Assembly (NCBI GenBank): GCA_964563295.1
Contig: CAZLWX010000120.1
Span: forward strand, 1 to 10,643
DNA length: 10,643 nt
From: Chryseosolibacter sp964563295
GTDB lineage: Bacteria; Bacteroidota; Bacteroidia; Cytophagales; Cyclobacteriaceae
Direction: 5' to 3'
The position numbers were made by a program, and so were the translations under genes. The notes under the pieces are model-generated. The model searched no databases. It was not told the origin of the DNA and saw nothing but the letters and a program-made list of their open reading frames with translations. Below are positions 1-7,105 of this stretch, in pieces (the first letter of the stretch is position 1; every line of letters begins with the position of its first letter).

Positions 1-60
1 GCCTTTAGCCTTTGGCCTTTAGCCTTTGGCCTTTAGCCTTTGGCCTTTAGCCTTTAGCCC
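1..60. repeat. Heptamer tandem array GCCTTTA/GCCTTTG
   Basis: Eight 7-bp units run from 1 to 56, reading GCCTTTA or GCCTTTG. The last base alternates A,G,A,G,A,G and then A,A, so the higher-order unit is a 14-bp dimer. A partial GCCC follows. The array enters from beyond the left edge, so its full length is unknown. It ends about 10 bp from the stop codon of the minus-strand ABC-2 permease gene and therefore lies in that gene's 3' untranslated region. No inverted symmetry or T-run suggests a terminator. Function unknown. Confidence 0.95.
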
Positions 61-66
61 GTCTTT

Positions 67-1101
67 CTAGTACCACTTAAAAATTCTCAGTCCCGCAAAA
101 AACGTCACAAACCCGGTGATCGCGAGCATTAATGTCGGTTTGACAATTTCCGCGAATCCGGCGGCCTCCACAAAAATGGATCGGATTGAATCTGCCAGGA
201 GCGTTAACGGCAAAGCCCGGATAATAGGAATCGTCCAGTCCGGGAAGTTGTGGTAGTTGAAGAATATTCCCGATAGGATCATCATCGGCAGCGTAACGAC
301 GTTGACGAGGCCGTTTGCAACTTCAGTTTTCGCAGTTCGCGAGGCCACGAGAATAGCAATCCCCGCGAAGGCAAAAATACCGGCGAGGAAAACGATAACG
401 AACGCGAAAGGGTTGCCAGTGATTTCGATATCGAAGTACAGGTACGCGAAGATCAGGAGCATCACCGTCTCAAAGCCGCCCAGCACGACGCGTGTGATCA
501 TGTGTGAGGTGAGAAACACAGATCTCTTCATCGGCGTGGCCACCATCCTTCTCATCAACTTCTTCATGCGTGTTTCAATCAGCGTCCAGCCAATACCCCA
601 CATACATGCATTCATGATACCGAACGCGATCAGGCCTGGAATGAGAAAATCGATATAGCGCGTTCCCTTGCTTTCGAGAGGCCGGAAAGCACGGGCACTG
701 TCGCTCCCGTTTTCGCCCCGCTCGATGATCAGATGTGTTAACTGGGCGTCGGCATTCGCCGGATCGAAGTAGTAGGTGATTGAGTCGCCGGCTGCCTTCA
801 CATAAAGGGCCGTCAGTCCTTTCTTGATCGCGGTGATGGCCTTTTCCTCCGTGGCGGGTACAAATCGTATGCGATAAGGATTTCCCGTTTCCGTTCCCAT
901 GACTTGCTCGCCGCTGAATTGCTGAGGTATCGAGTCGCCGACGACATATACCGAGCGCACGGACTCTCCCTTGTTCGAGAACGCGATGCCCAGGACCCAG
1001 GCCATGATGATCGGGAAGAGTACCGCCCAAAAGAGCACGGCGGGCTCACGGAAGAAACTCCGGAAGTGCACGAGAACGAGCTGATATAGACTGGAGCGCA
1101 T
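67..1101 (-). CDS. ABC-2 type transporter permease
   Basis: This 344-aa integral membrane protein is the transmembrane half of an ABC exporter. A short cytoplasmic N-terminus leads into a first membrane helix at about residues 22-41. A polar extracytoplasmic stretch follows to about residue 150. Five more helices fill the C-terminal half, beginning with the YIDFLIPGLIAFGIMNA segment near 150-166. This topology, including the helix pair before the RMKKLMRRMVATP loop, is that of the ABC-2 permease family (NodJ/DrrB/YhhJ-like), and the length is normal. The ATG start lies 8 bp after the stop of the ATPase gene, so the two are almost certainly co-transcribed and form one transporter. The substrate cannot be read from sequence. 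Members export drugs, polysaccharides or lipids, or serve gliding and cell-surface functions. The fold and class are secure. Confidence 0.92.
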   Translation of the reverse strand: MRSSLYQLVLVHFRSFFREPAVLFWAVLFPIIMAWVLGIAFSNKGESVRSVYVVGDSIPQQFSGEQVMGTETGNPYRIRFVPATEEKAITAIKKGLTALYVKAAGDSITYYFDPANADAQLTHLIIERGENGSDSARAFRPLESKGTRYIDFLIPGLIAFGIMNACMWGIGWTLIETRMKKLMRRMVATPMKRSVFLTSHMITRVVLGGFETVMLLIFAYLYFDIEITGNPFAFVIVFLAGIFAFAGIAILVASRTAKTEVANGLVNVVTLPMMILSGIFFNYHNFPDWTIPIIRALPLTLLADSIRSIFVEAAGFAEIVKPTLMLAITGFVTFFAGLRIFKWY

Positions 1102-1109
1102 AGTATGAT

Positions 1110-2045
1110 TCAGGAATCGGTGAGGTGTCGTCCCGTCATGGAGATGAAGAGGTCGTCGAGGGTCATCTTGCGCGATGCCAGCGCGGTGATCCGCACGTTC
1201 GCCGTCCGCGTGGCATCAATGATTGACGGCAGTACTTCCGAGATATTGTCTACAAAGATCTGCGCTTGCGTTTGAGGCTTGATCCAACGCAGTCGCTTGA
1301 TACCGGTAAAGTCCGTCTGCACAATTTCAAAATCCCGCTCCAACGTGATTTCTATTAAGTCACCTTCGCCATGGCGGGCGTTGAGCTCTTGCAAAGAACC
1401 TGCGGCCAGGAATTGCCCTTTGTCCATAATCAGGATGCGTTCGCAAAGCACTTCCGCTTCTTCCATGTAATGCGTGGTGAGAATCATGGTGGTATTGAAG
1501 TTCTCTCGCAGGGTGCCGAGAATTTTCCAAATCTCACGACGTGCTGTCGGGTCCAGTCCGGTGGTGGGTTCGTCGAGGAGAAGAATTTTGGGATTGTTCA
1601 GCAACGCGATGCCGATGGCCAGTCGCTGTCGTTGGCCGCCCGAAAGCTGAACGGTGTACGCGTTCTTTTTTTCGCGCAGGTTTACAAGGTCCAGGATTTC
1701 AGCGGTTCGGCTTGGCGGTAGTCCGTAAAAGCTTCCGAATAGGTCGAGTGTTTCTTTCGCCGTAATCTTGTCGATGAACTTGGTTTCCTGGAGGGACAAC
1801 CCAATGTTCAAATGAAGTCTGTGTTCGTGGTCCTGCCAGTTCATCCCAAGAATCCGGATGGAGCCCGTGTCGGGTTTCTGGATCCCTTCGATCATTTCGA
1901 TCAGAGTAGTTTTGCCCGCGCCATTGGGGCCGAGCAGTGCGACATATTCTCCTTCGTGGATGGTCAGGCTGAGGTCATTTACGGCTTTCACATCCTTGAA
2001 AGCCTTGCTGACGTGGTCGATTTCGATGACGGGCTCGGTGCTCAT
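1110..2045 (-). CDS. ABC transporter ATP-binding protein (ABC-2 exporter ATPase)
   Basis: This 311-aa cytoplasmic ATPase powers the ABC-2 permease encoded 8 bp downstream. All nucleotide-binding motifs are intact: Walker A GPNGAGKTT (residues 39-47), Q-loop glutamine in SLQET (Q86), signature LSGGQ (134-138), Walker B ILLLDEP (154-160) with the catalytic glutamate, D-loop GLDP (163-166) and H-loop histidine (H192). About 90 residues after the core domain (about 220-311) form the accessory C-terminal region common in DrrA/CcmA/NodI-like exporter ATPases. The ATG at 2045 places the first beta strand (VIEIDHVSKAF) at residue 6, as expected, and there is no better upstream start. The gene follows an orphan FtsX permease by 73 bp. 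That permease may share the transcript but belongs to a different fold family, so the ABC-2 protein is the likelier partner. Substrate unknown. Confidence 0.95.
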   Translation of the reverse strand: MSTEPVIEIDHVSKAFKDVKAVNDLSLTIHEGEYVALLGPNGAGKTTLIEMIEGIQKPDTGSIRILGMNWQDHEHRLHLNIGLSLQETKFIDKITAKETLDLFGSFYGLPPSRTAEILDLVNLREKKNAYTVQLSGGQRQRLAIGIALLNNPKILLLDEPTTGLDPTARREIWKILGTLRENFNTTMILTTHYMEEAEVLCERILIMDKGQFLAAGSLQELNARHGEGDLIEITLERDFEIVQTDFTGIKRLRWIKPQTQAQIFVDNISEVLPSIIDATRTANVRITALASRKMTLDDLFISMTGRHLTDS

Positions 2046-2085
2046 GCCTGACAGGTTCCTACTGCCGGGGATTAACGGTCGAGGC

Positions 2086-2115
2086 TAAAGATATTAAAAG
2101 TATGGAATCTTTTAA
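2086..2115 (-). promoter_or_regulatory. AT-rich inverted repeat with a weak promoter-like box before the ABC ATPase
   Basis: In the 73 bp between the FtsX permease stop and the ATPase start, TTAAAAG (2094-2100) and CTTTTAA (2109-2115) form a perfect 7-bp inverted repeat with an 8-nt loop. On the minus strand it is followed by TATCTTTA (2086-2093), one mismatch from the Bacteroidota -7 box TAnnTTTG, with a TTA about 19 bp upstream in place of TTG. It could be a weak promoter for the two-gene exporter operon or a low-stability hairpin. It lacks the GC stem of an intrinsic terminator. Evidence is sequence matching only. Confidence 0.22.
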
Positions 2116-2118
2116 CGG

Positions 2119-4545
2119 TCACTGCTCCCGCAACGCCCTGGCGGGATTGGCCCGCGCGGCCTTGAACGCTTGCAGCCCGACGGTGAGCAGTGCAATGGCG
2201 ATGATGAGCGCGCCAGCCTTCACAAAAAGAGCCGGTGACAAGCTGATATGAAAGGCAAAGTTCTGTAGCCACCTGGCGGCTACGAAATAGCTGAACGGCA
2301 TAGCGATCGCGAAGGCGACGAGAATGAGTGTTATGTAGGTCGCCGATAGTTTTATCACGAGCGAGGACTCGCGCGCACCCAGGACTTTGCGTATGCTGAT
2401 TTCCTTATATCGCTGAGAAGTGCTGTAGACGACCAGGCCGAACATTCCAAGGCATGCCACGAAGATGGCGAACGCCGTGAAATAGGAGAACAACCTGGCG
2501 AGGTGCTCTTCGTTCTTGTACATCCTATCGAAGTTATCATCGATGAAGCGGTATTCAAAGGGCCATTCGGTATTCATGGACTTCCATGACGACTCCAGAT
2601 GGTGAATCGTTTCCGGCAGGTTGCGGGGCTTCACCCGGAGGGTGAGCGTGGTGTAGGCGAATGGAAAGATGTGGATAACCACAGGGTTAATCGCATCGCG
2701 CAGGCTATTGAGGTGAAAATCCTTGACCACGCCGATCACAGTTCCGGTTTTCAACGTGTCGCCCTGCGCCGCTCCACTTTGAACATCCCAGCGGTTCCAA
2801 CCTACCTTATGGCCAAGGGCATCAGCCGGATGGTCGTAGCCCATCAGCCTGGCAGCTTTTTCACTGACGATAAAAGCGCTGGTCTCGTCGGACGGGAAAT
2901 CTTCCGAGAAATCACGGCCCGCGATAATGCTCAATTCGAGTGTTTTGACGTAGTCATGATCAACCGTCAGGACCGACGTGAGCAGGTTCTGTTGGGTTTC
3001 CAGGTCGATGATCATGTCTCCCGCATAGGCTTCACCCGGCAGACCATAGCCGAGGGTCGAACTGATGACGTTGGGATGGTTGGAAAAGACTTGCTTAGTG
3101 CGCTCGACGTCGTCACTCATTTCGCCACGAAGTTGTATAGCGATGAGGTTGTCCTTGTTGAAACCCATGTCCTTGCTTCGCATGTAATGATGTTGATCCG
3201 ACGCCACGAGTGAGGCGATAATCAGGAAGCAGGAGAGGCCAAATTGAAAAACAACTAACCACTTTCTCAAGAATGCTCTACCGGTGTTCCCGGTCTGCCT
3301 GCCGGCCAGGATAACGATCGGCTTATAAGAAGAAATGTAAAATGCCGGGTACGCACCGGCCAGGATGCCAAGAACGATGGCAAAGAAAATCAGGGCGAGA
3401 ATGGTGAGGGGATCCAGGAATATTTCAGTTGAAATATTCTTTTCGGTAAAATCGTTGAGAAAGGGCAGCACCACCTCGGCCAGCATTACGCCAAGGGCCA
3501 GGGCCACAAATGCAATGATCACCGACTCGCTGACGAACTGCTGGATCAATTGCGAGCGGAATGCCCCAACGACTTTTCTGACACCGACTTCCTTCACGCG
3601 GTTGATAGCCCGCGCCGTGGAGAGGTTCACGAAATTCAGGATCGCGATAATCAGGATAAACGCCGCTGTCGCCACCAGGATGTAAACTGTCTGCACATTG
3701 CCGCGAACCGCGATCTCGTATTGAAGGTCGGCCGTGTGAAGGTGCACGTCCTCGAGGGGCATCAGGTGTGGCGTATAGTGCATTCCAAGTTTCTTCCACA
3801 CCTCACCAGCGTGCTGCTCCGCGAACGCGGGCAGCTTGGCCTCAAGCTGCTGCGGGTCTGCGCCGTCTGTGAGTTTCACATAGGTATGAAACTGGCTCCA
3901 GTTCCAGCTCTTCATTCGGTCAGGCAAATCCTTTAGCAGGTTTGCCATGGGCAAGAAATAGTGAAGCTGCAAGTGAGCGTGCTCCGGGAAATCGCGGAAC
4001 ACGCCCACGACGTTGAAATCAGTATTGAATATGGAGATCGTTTTACCCAGGGCCGTGCCGTCGCCGAAGTACTTCTTTTTCAAAGTCTCGTTGATGGCTA
4101 TAGTATTGGGTTCCTTGAGTACTGTGTTCGGGTCGCCTTCAAGCAATTCCAGGCTGAACATCCTAACGATCTCCGGGTCCGCATAGCCCCCACTTCCTTC
4201 AGTGAGCTTCTTGTTCCCAACCTCAAAGAGTACAGGATTGTTAAAATTCAGAAACCGGGCATAATATTCCACCTCGGCGAAGTCGGCCTGGAGCGTCGGC
4301 GCGATCATGGGTGGCACCATCGCCATCTTTTTTGTATTCCCGTTGTCGATGACATAGTCGTTGTAAATCCTGAATTTCGATTGTCGGTCAGCGACGTGCT
4401 CGTCAAACCGGGATTCGTCGTGAACAAACAGGGCAATGAGAAGCACGGAAGCGATGCTGATGGCCATACCACTGATATTGATCAGCGAGAAAAGTTTGTT
4501 CTTGGCCAGGTTTCGAGCAGCGATCGTGATGTAGCTAAACAGCAT
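2119..4545 (-). CDS. FtsX/MacB-like ABC transporter permease (orphan, full-length)
   Basis: This 808-aa inner-membrane protein of the MacB/FtsX permease class is probably part of a mechanotransmission-type ABC complex. The N-terminus (KNKLFSLINISGMAISIA, helix about 21-43) is followed by a large extracytoplasmic MacB-PCD-like domain (about 45-280). A first FtsX domain has helices near 286-306, 340-362 and 382-402, then a further helix lies at about 428-448. A second extracytoplasmic domain follows (about 450-680), and a second FtsX domain has helices near 686-706, 733-753 and 773-793. The coupling motif occurs twice, as RVKEVGVRKVVGA (316-328) and RYKEISIRKVLGA (712-724), showing internal duplication. 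Length and the C-terminal ANPARALR are normal for the Bacteroidota family. The next gene encodes an ATPase, but it is of the ABC-2 exporter type and not the short MacB/LolD type. The cognate ATPase is therefore probably elsewhere. Substrate unknown. Confidence 0.93.
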   Translation of the reverse strand: MLFSYITIAARNLAKNKLFSLINISGMAISIASVLLIALFVHDESRFDEHVADRQSKFRIYNDYVIDNGNTKKMAMVPPMIAPTLQADFAEVEYYARFLNFNNPVLFEVGNKKLTEGSGGYADPEIVRMFSLELLEGDPNTVLKEPNTIAINETLKKKYFGDGTALGKTISIFNTDFNVVGVFRDFPEHAHLQLHYFLPMANLLKDLPDRMKSWNWSQFHTYVKLTDGADPQQLEAKLPAFAEQHAGEVWKKLGMHYTPHLMPLEDVHLHTADLQYEIAVRGNVQTVYILVATAAFILIIAILNFVNLSTARAINRVKEVGVRKVVGAFRSQLIQQFVSESVIIAFVALALGVMLAEVVLPFLNDFTEKNISTEIFLDPLTILALIFFAIVLGILAGAYPAFYISSYKPIVILAGRQTGNTGRAFLRKWLVVFQFGLSCFLIIASLVASDQHHYMRSKDMGFNKDNLIAIQLRGEMSDDVERTKQVFSNHPNVISSTLGYGLPGEAYAGDMIIDLETQQNLLTSVLTVDHDYVKTLELSIIAGRDFSEDFPSDETSAFIVSEKAARLMGYDHPADALGHKVGWNRWDVQSGAAQGDTLKTGTVIGVVKDFHLNSLRDAINPVVIHIFPFAYTTLTLRVKPRNLPETIHHLESSWKSMNTEWPFEYRFIDDNFDRMYKNEEHLARLFSYFTAFAIFVACLGMFGLVVYSTSQRYKEISIRKVLGARESSLVIKLSATYITLILVAFAIAMPFSYFVAARWLQNFAFHISLSPALFVKAGALIIAIALLTVGLQAFKAARANPARALREQ

Positions 4546-4795
4546 AGGACGAATAAGGTGGATTTAAGGGTTCATTACTCTAAATGCGTTCCAAATATGC
4601 AACATGTTAACAAACAAGCATTTGAAACTCGCGCCTGTCCTTCACAGGACGGTCTATGTCCTAAAACGAACATTTCAGAGGGCTGCCTGTGAGGGGCCAC
4701 TCAGCGAAATTCCAAGGGCGGCATCCGATTTGCGAAACTGTAGATAACTGGTCACAGCACGATAAAATTTTGGCTAATTTTACTTAGTAGCCCCG
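4546..4795. promoter_or_regulatory. Divergent intergenic region between FtsX permease and TPR-like gene
   Basis: These 250 bp separate two divergently transcribed genes and should carry promoters for both. On the minus strand, CATATTTG (4592-4599) resembles the Bacteroidota -7 box TAnnTTTG with one mismatch. A TTG lies only 15 bp upstream, shorter than usual, so the assignment is weak. Overlapping short palindromes AACATGTT and TGTTAACA sit just upstream of that box and could bind a regulator. Two mutually exclusive 5-bp hairpins occur at 4634-4648 (CCTGT/ACAGG) and 4646-4662 (AGGAC/GTCCT). I see no convincing promoter for the plus-strand gene. Confidence 0.25.
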
Positions 4796-5245
4796 ATGCT
4801 TATGAAAATCCGCGCCATGTTGATCTGTTTGTTGATGGTGATCAGCGCCGTTACTTCCGCTCAAAAAGTCAAATACAAGGATATTTTTGAATTTTTGGAA
4901 AAGAAACAATACGACGTCGCCGAGCCGTTGCTGAAAAAGTACCTGGAAACGGAGCAGGAAAATCCAAATGCATTCTTGTACATGGGCATCATTACTATGG
5001 AAAAATACGCCAAAATGGATCCGGCGGATGCGCAGGCGATGGCCGTCCGCGATGAGGCCGTTCGGTATCTCCATCAGGCGAAACAGGGGATCACTGAAAA
5101 AGAGGTGTCGAAGAATGAAAAGTACTACGCCATCTACAGGCGCCGGAATATTCGCACCGGCGAAATGGGTGTTATTCATGGCGATGTGATCACCGACATC
5201 GAAGGCCGGATCAGCAGGCTTATGGGCGATTCTTCAGGAAATTAG
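4796..5245 (+). CDS. Secreted TPR-like protein, short
   Basis: This 149-aa protein is probably exported. An N-terminal signal peptide has a positive start (MKIR), a hydrophobic core (AMLICLLMVISAV) and a likely cleavage after SA at residues 21-22, before QKVKYKDIF. The mature part is helical, and one helix pair resembles a tetratricopeptide repeat: about 28-50 (IFEFLEKKQYDVAEPLLKKYLE) with a second helix about 57-72 (NPNAFLYMGIITMEKYAKM). Either of two in-frame ATGs, at 4796 and 4802, could be the start; the second gives a cleaner signal peptide. The C-terminal part (KNEKYYAIYRRRNIRTGEMGV) looks like a conserved domain and not a tail. From memory, related Cytophagales proteins with this N-terminal pattern continue much further, so this copy may be shortened. 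That is inference and unchecked. Function unknown, probably periplasmic or envelope-associated. Confidence 0.8.
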   Translation: MLMKIRAMLICLLMVISAVTSAQKVKYKDIFEFLEKKQYDVAEPLLKKYLETEQENPNAFLYMGIITMEKYAKMDPADAQAMAVRDEAVRYLHQAKQGITEKEVSKNEKYYAIYRRRNIRTGEMGVIHGDVITDIEGRISRLMGDSSGN

Positions 5246-5265
5246 GTTCATCCAAAAATGGATTA

Positions 5266-5826
5266 CTATCGCGCGGGCTGTTGACTGCGCCAGCGCTGCA
5301 CGACGAGAAGGATCGTCAAAACGATAATCGTTCCTACTGACGTCATGCCTACTATGTGTTTCATCCGTGTCATCATCGCGCCCCATTGTACACGACCATC
5401 ATCCACAGCCGGAAAATCGGAGAGGAGTCGAAGCGTATTCATATTCTCCAGGTAATCCAGCAGCACGCCGAGCAATGGCAGCAGCGCGATCAGCACCCGG
5501 GATGAACCCGGCGGTGCGATCTTCTTGACGACGTTGGCCAGTAACAGCACGAGAAACAATCCGTAGAATACCGGATAAATCATGTCGAGCTGGCCCACAA
5601 CCATCCGGTACACGCCGCGTCCTTCTTCGCCCAATGCCTCGAAGCCGTTGCGCACTTCCTGACTGGTGTACAGGAATTGTGTATCCAATGGTCTGAATTC
5701 TCCATCAGACAGGGCGGTGAGACGCGCCTGGTAATAAGGGAAAACAACAAAGGAGAAAGCAAAGGTGGTGATCATCAGCGGCAACAAGAACCGCCAGTTC
5801 GAAACGTTGTTGAGGAGTTGGATCAT
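5266..5826 (-). CDS. Uncharacterised four-helix membrane protein
   Basis: I do not recognise a named family for this 186-aa protein. Four membrane helices are predicted by eye at about 13-31, 83-101, 109-127 and 157-178. The first loop (32-82) is polar and carries a pattern that looks conserved: LDTQFLYTSQEV, then FEALGEEGRGVY, then LDMIYP just before helix 2. The end of helix 3 holds DYLEN (124-128). Charged D81, D124 and E127 lie at or inside membrane edges, which hints at a functional polar site or cofactor contact; that is speculative. The ATG at 5826 precedes the first helix sensibly. The gene converges with the TPR-like gene, with 20 bp between stop codons, and diverges from the gene at 6001, so it is probably monocistronic. 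The coding assignment is solid; function unknown. Confidence 0.85.
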   Translation of the reverse strand: MIQLLNNVSNWRFLLPLMITTFAFSFVVFPYYQARLTALSDGEFRPLDTQFLYTSQEVRNGFEALGEEGRGVYRMVVGQLDMIYPVFYGLFLVLLLANVVKKIAPPGSSRVLIALLPLLGVLLDYLENMNTLRLLSDFPAVDDGRVQWGAMMTRMKHIVGMTSVGTIIVLTILLVVQRWRSQQPAR

Positions 5827-5877
5827 GAGCCGGGCACGCAGGTTAACACCGCCAATATAGAATTTTTCTCAACGGCG

Positions 5878-5894
5878 ATGACCGAAATGGTCAT
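5878..5894. promoter_or_regulatory. Perfect inverted repeat ATGACC-GAAAT-GGTCAT in a divergent promoter region
   Basis: A 6-bp perfect dyad with a 5-bp centre lies in the 174-bp gap between the divergent genes starting at 5826 and 6001. Its size and position fit an operator for a dimeric regulator that could control both genes. Further on, TTGGGT and TAAAAT spaced by 16 bp form a sigma70-like pair facing 6001, although Bacteroidota promoters usually differ. No regulator gene is adjacent. A 6-bp dyad may occur by chance. Confidence 0.25.
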
Positions 5895-6000
5895 GAAAAC
5901 GCGCACTTGGGTTGTCTGAAAATCCTGATAAAATGCTGATATGGACCCATGTGCGAACGGAATTGCGTTACATTGAGCTGCTCACCAAACACAATCGATT

Positions 6001-6831
6001 ATGAAAGATCAAGACCTCTCAGGATTGGGTAGCCCCGAGGATCTGCTCCGGGCCGAAAACGCAGTGCTCAAGCTCAAGCTCGAAACCGAGCATCACATGC
6101 AGGGTTCGAAAACCGAAAACCTTCCTCCGGAAGTTGAGAACGAATGGTTAAAGCACATTTATGAATTCGAACAGCAGTTCAGACGCAACAAACAGATGCC
6201 GCTTTACGATTTTATCGGACGCCCGAGATTTGATACGGTTGACAGGCTTTCTCCCGTGGAAATACCCGGCGAGCTGGCTCGACTCCAATGCATACTGGGA
6301 GAAAACGGTATCGAGCTCGACACACTCTGCGAGTATGATGATGATGTGATCTACCGCTTTATCACGGAAGAGCTTTTCCAACATACGGTCGACGACATCC
6401 GCATTCCCGGGATGACTACCCACTTCATTTATGAGGAATTCCATCCCAACCACGACTACGATCTACGAAAACGCGCGACGGAGTTCGTCACCCGGTTGTT
6501 GAAACGAAAATGGGATTCGGAGTTCGATGAATTTAGTTTAGCAGAAGAGTTGACGTTGTTTGGAGTGCGTCACAGTCGCGAGGAAGCAGCCTCCCTATTA
6601 ATGTCGTTCCAGGCGTCGCGCCGCGCCTTTCGGCGGAAATCGTTGAATATTCATCATGTAAGCTTCGACCTCGAACAAAAGTCAGCTGTTGTCACGGGGC
6701 ATCTCGCGTATGGTGTCAAGTCTGTTGATGCCAGCGAGCGCTATGAGGGCGACTTCCGGTTCGAGTTCATGTATGACGGCGAATGCTGGAGGTTTAGTTT
6801 GATTGAGATGCCTGGATTGGGGGAGGGGTAG
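6001..6831 (+). CDS. Uncharacterised cytoplasmic protein with probable NTF2-like C-terminal half
   Basis: This 276-aa protein has no signal peptide or membrane helix and no family name that I recognise. Residues 11-30 (SPEDLLRAENAVLKLKLETE) form a charged helix, perhaps a short coiled coil. Residues 40-150 are acidic and mixed helical, with LYDFIGRPRF at 68-77 and a PVEIPGELARL segment at 85-95. From about 150 the layout (DYDLRKRATEFVTRLLKRKWDSEF, then a helix pair, then strands NIHHVSFDLEQKSAVVTGHLAYG, RYEGDFRFEFMYDGECWRFSLIEM) is that of an NTF2/SnoaL-like alpha+beta cone. There, long helices are followed by a curved sheet ending in a tryptophan-containing strand. This is inferred from the pattern, not a motif match. 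The stop is TAG followed directly by a second TAG. The gene stands alone, divergent from the membrane protein gene, with an assembly gap downstream. Function unknown. Confidence 0.85.
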   Translation: MKDQDLSGLGSPEDLLRAENAVLKLKLETEHHMQGSKTENLPPEVENEWLKHIYEFEQQFRRNKQMPLYDFIGRPRFDTVDRLSPVEIPGELARLQCILGENGIELDTLCEYDDDVIYRFITEELFQHTVDDIRIPGMTTHFIYEEFHPNHDYDLRKRATEFVTRLLKRKWDSEFDEFSLAEELTLFGVRHSREEAASLLMSFQASRRAFRRKSLNIHHVSFDLEQKSAVVTGHLAYGVKSVDASERYEGDFRFEFMYDGECWRFSLIEMPGLGEG

Positions 6832-6863
6832 TAGTGTGTGCGAGTATTACCGGAAGTGGTTGT

Positions 6864-6896
6864 GTCGACAGTCCATGGTCGACAGTCCATGGTCGA
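6864..6896. repeat. 14-bp tandem repeat GTCGACA+GTCCATG running into the assembly gap
   Basis: Two full copies of GTCGACAGTCCATG (6864-6877, 6878-6891) and the start of a third (GTCGA) run directly into the N block. Each unit is itself two related heptamers, GTCGACA and GTCCATG, and contains the palindrome GTCGAC. CCATGG forms at each unit junction. The true copy number is hidden by the gap. It lies about 30 bp after the stop of the gene ending at 6831. Confidence 0.95.
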
Positions 6897-6996
6897 NNNN
6901 NNNNNNNNNNNNNNNNNNNNNNNNNNNNNNNNNNNNNNNNNNNNNNNNNNNNNNNNNNNNNNNNNNNNNNNNNNNNNNNNNNNNNNNNNNNNNNNN
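6897..6996. other. Assembly gap of exactly 100 N
   Basis: An uninterrupted run of exactly 100 N is the conventional placeholder for a scaffold gap of unknown size, so the true length here is not known. It begins inside a 14-bp tandem repeat, which is the probable reason the assembly broke. Genes or more repeats may be missing. The 6832-7105 stretch shows no gene in the sequenced part, only repeats. Confidence 0.97.
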
Positions 6997-7030
6997 GAGT
7001 GAATAAATTCCAATAACTACTTGGAAGCGC

Positions 7031-7052
7031 GAACACCCGAACACCCGAACAC
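7031..7052. repeat. Octamer array GAACACCC
   Basis: Two full 8-bp units GAACACCC (7031-7038, 7039-7046) and a partial GAACAC (7047-7052) form a short array between the assembly gap and the 3' end of the PLP-enzyme gene. The core GAACAC recurs in inverted orientation in the array at 8255-8320 on the other side of that gene. Confidence 0.85.
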
Positions 7053-7059
7053 TAACAAT

Positions 7060-7102
7060 AGCACATCAGCACATTAGCACATTAGCACAATAGCACAATA
7101 GC
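7060..7102. repeat. Octamer array AGCACATT/AGCACAAT abutting a stop codon
   Basis: Five 8-bp units read AGCACATC, AGCACATT, AGCACATT, AGCACAAT, AGCACAAT, and a final AGC ends at 7102. The array stops 3 bp short of the stop codon of the minus-strand PLP-enzyme gene, so it forms the start of that gene's 3' untranslated region. Variants are grouped, not alternating, which suggests stepwise duplication of neighbouring units. Confidence 0.92.
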
Positions 7103-7105
7103 GCC

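Noticed and set aside
2094..2115. Intrinsic terminator after the FtsX permease
   Set aside because: The 7-bp stem is AT-rich with an 8-nt loop and no following U-tract on the minus-strand transcript, so it is too weak to call a terminator.
2599..3213. Plus-strand 204-aa open frame opposite the FtsX permease
   Set aside because: It is antisense to the second extracytoplasmic domain of the permease, with unlikely composition and no motif.
3961..4692. Plus-strand 243-aa open frame opposite the FtsX permease
   Set aside because: It lies antisense to a clearly conserved permease and has no recognisable domain. It is a shadow frame in GC-rich coding DNA.
4784..5179. Minus-strand 131-aa frame opposite the TPR-like gene
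   Set aside because: The plus-strand frame has a proper signal peptide and TPR-like helices; this frame is its phenylalanine- and histidine-rich shadow.
6741..7044. Several short frames spanning the N block
   Set aside because: They are artefacts of translating N as unknown residues; no coding signal flanks the gap.
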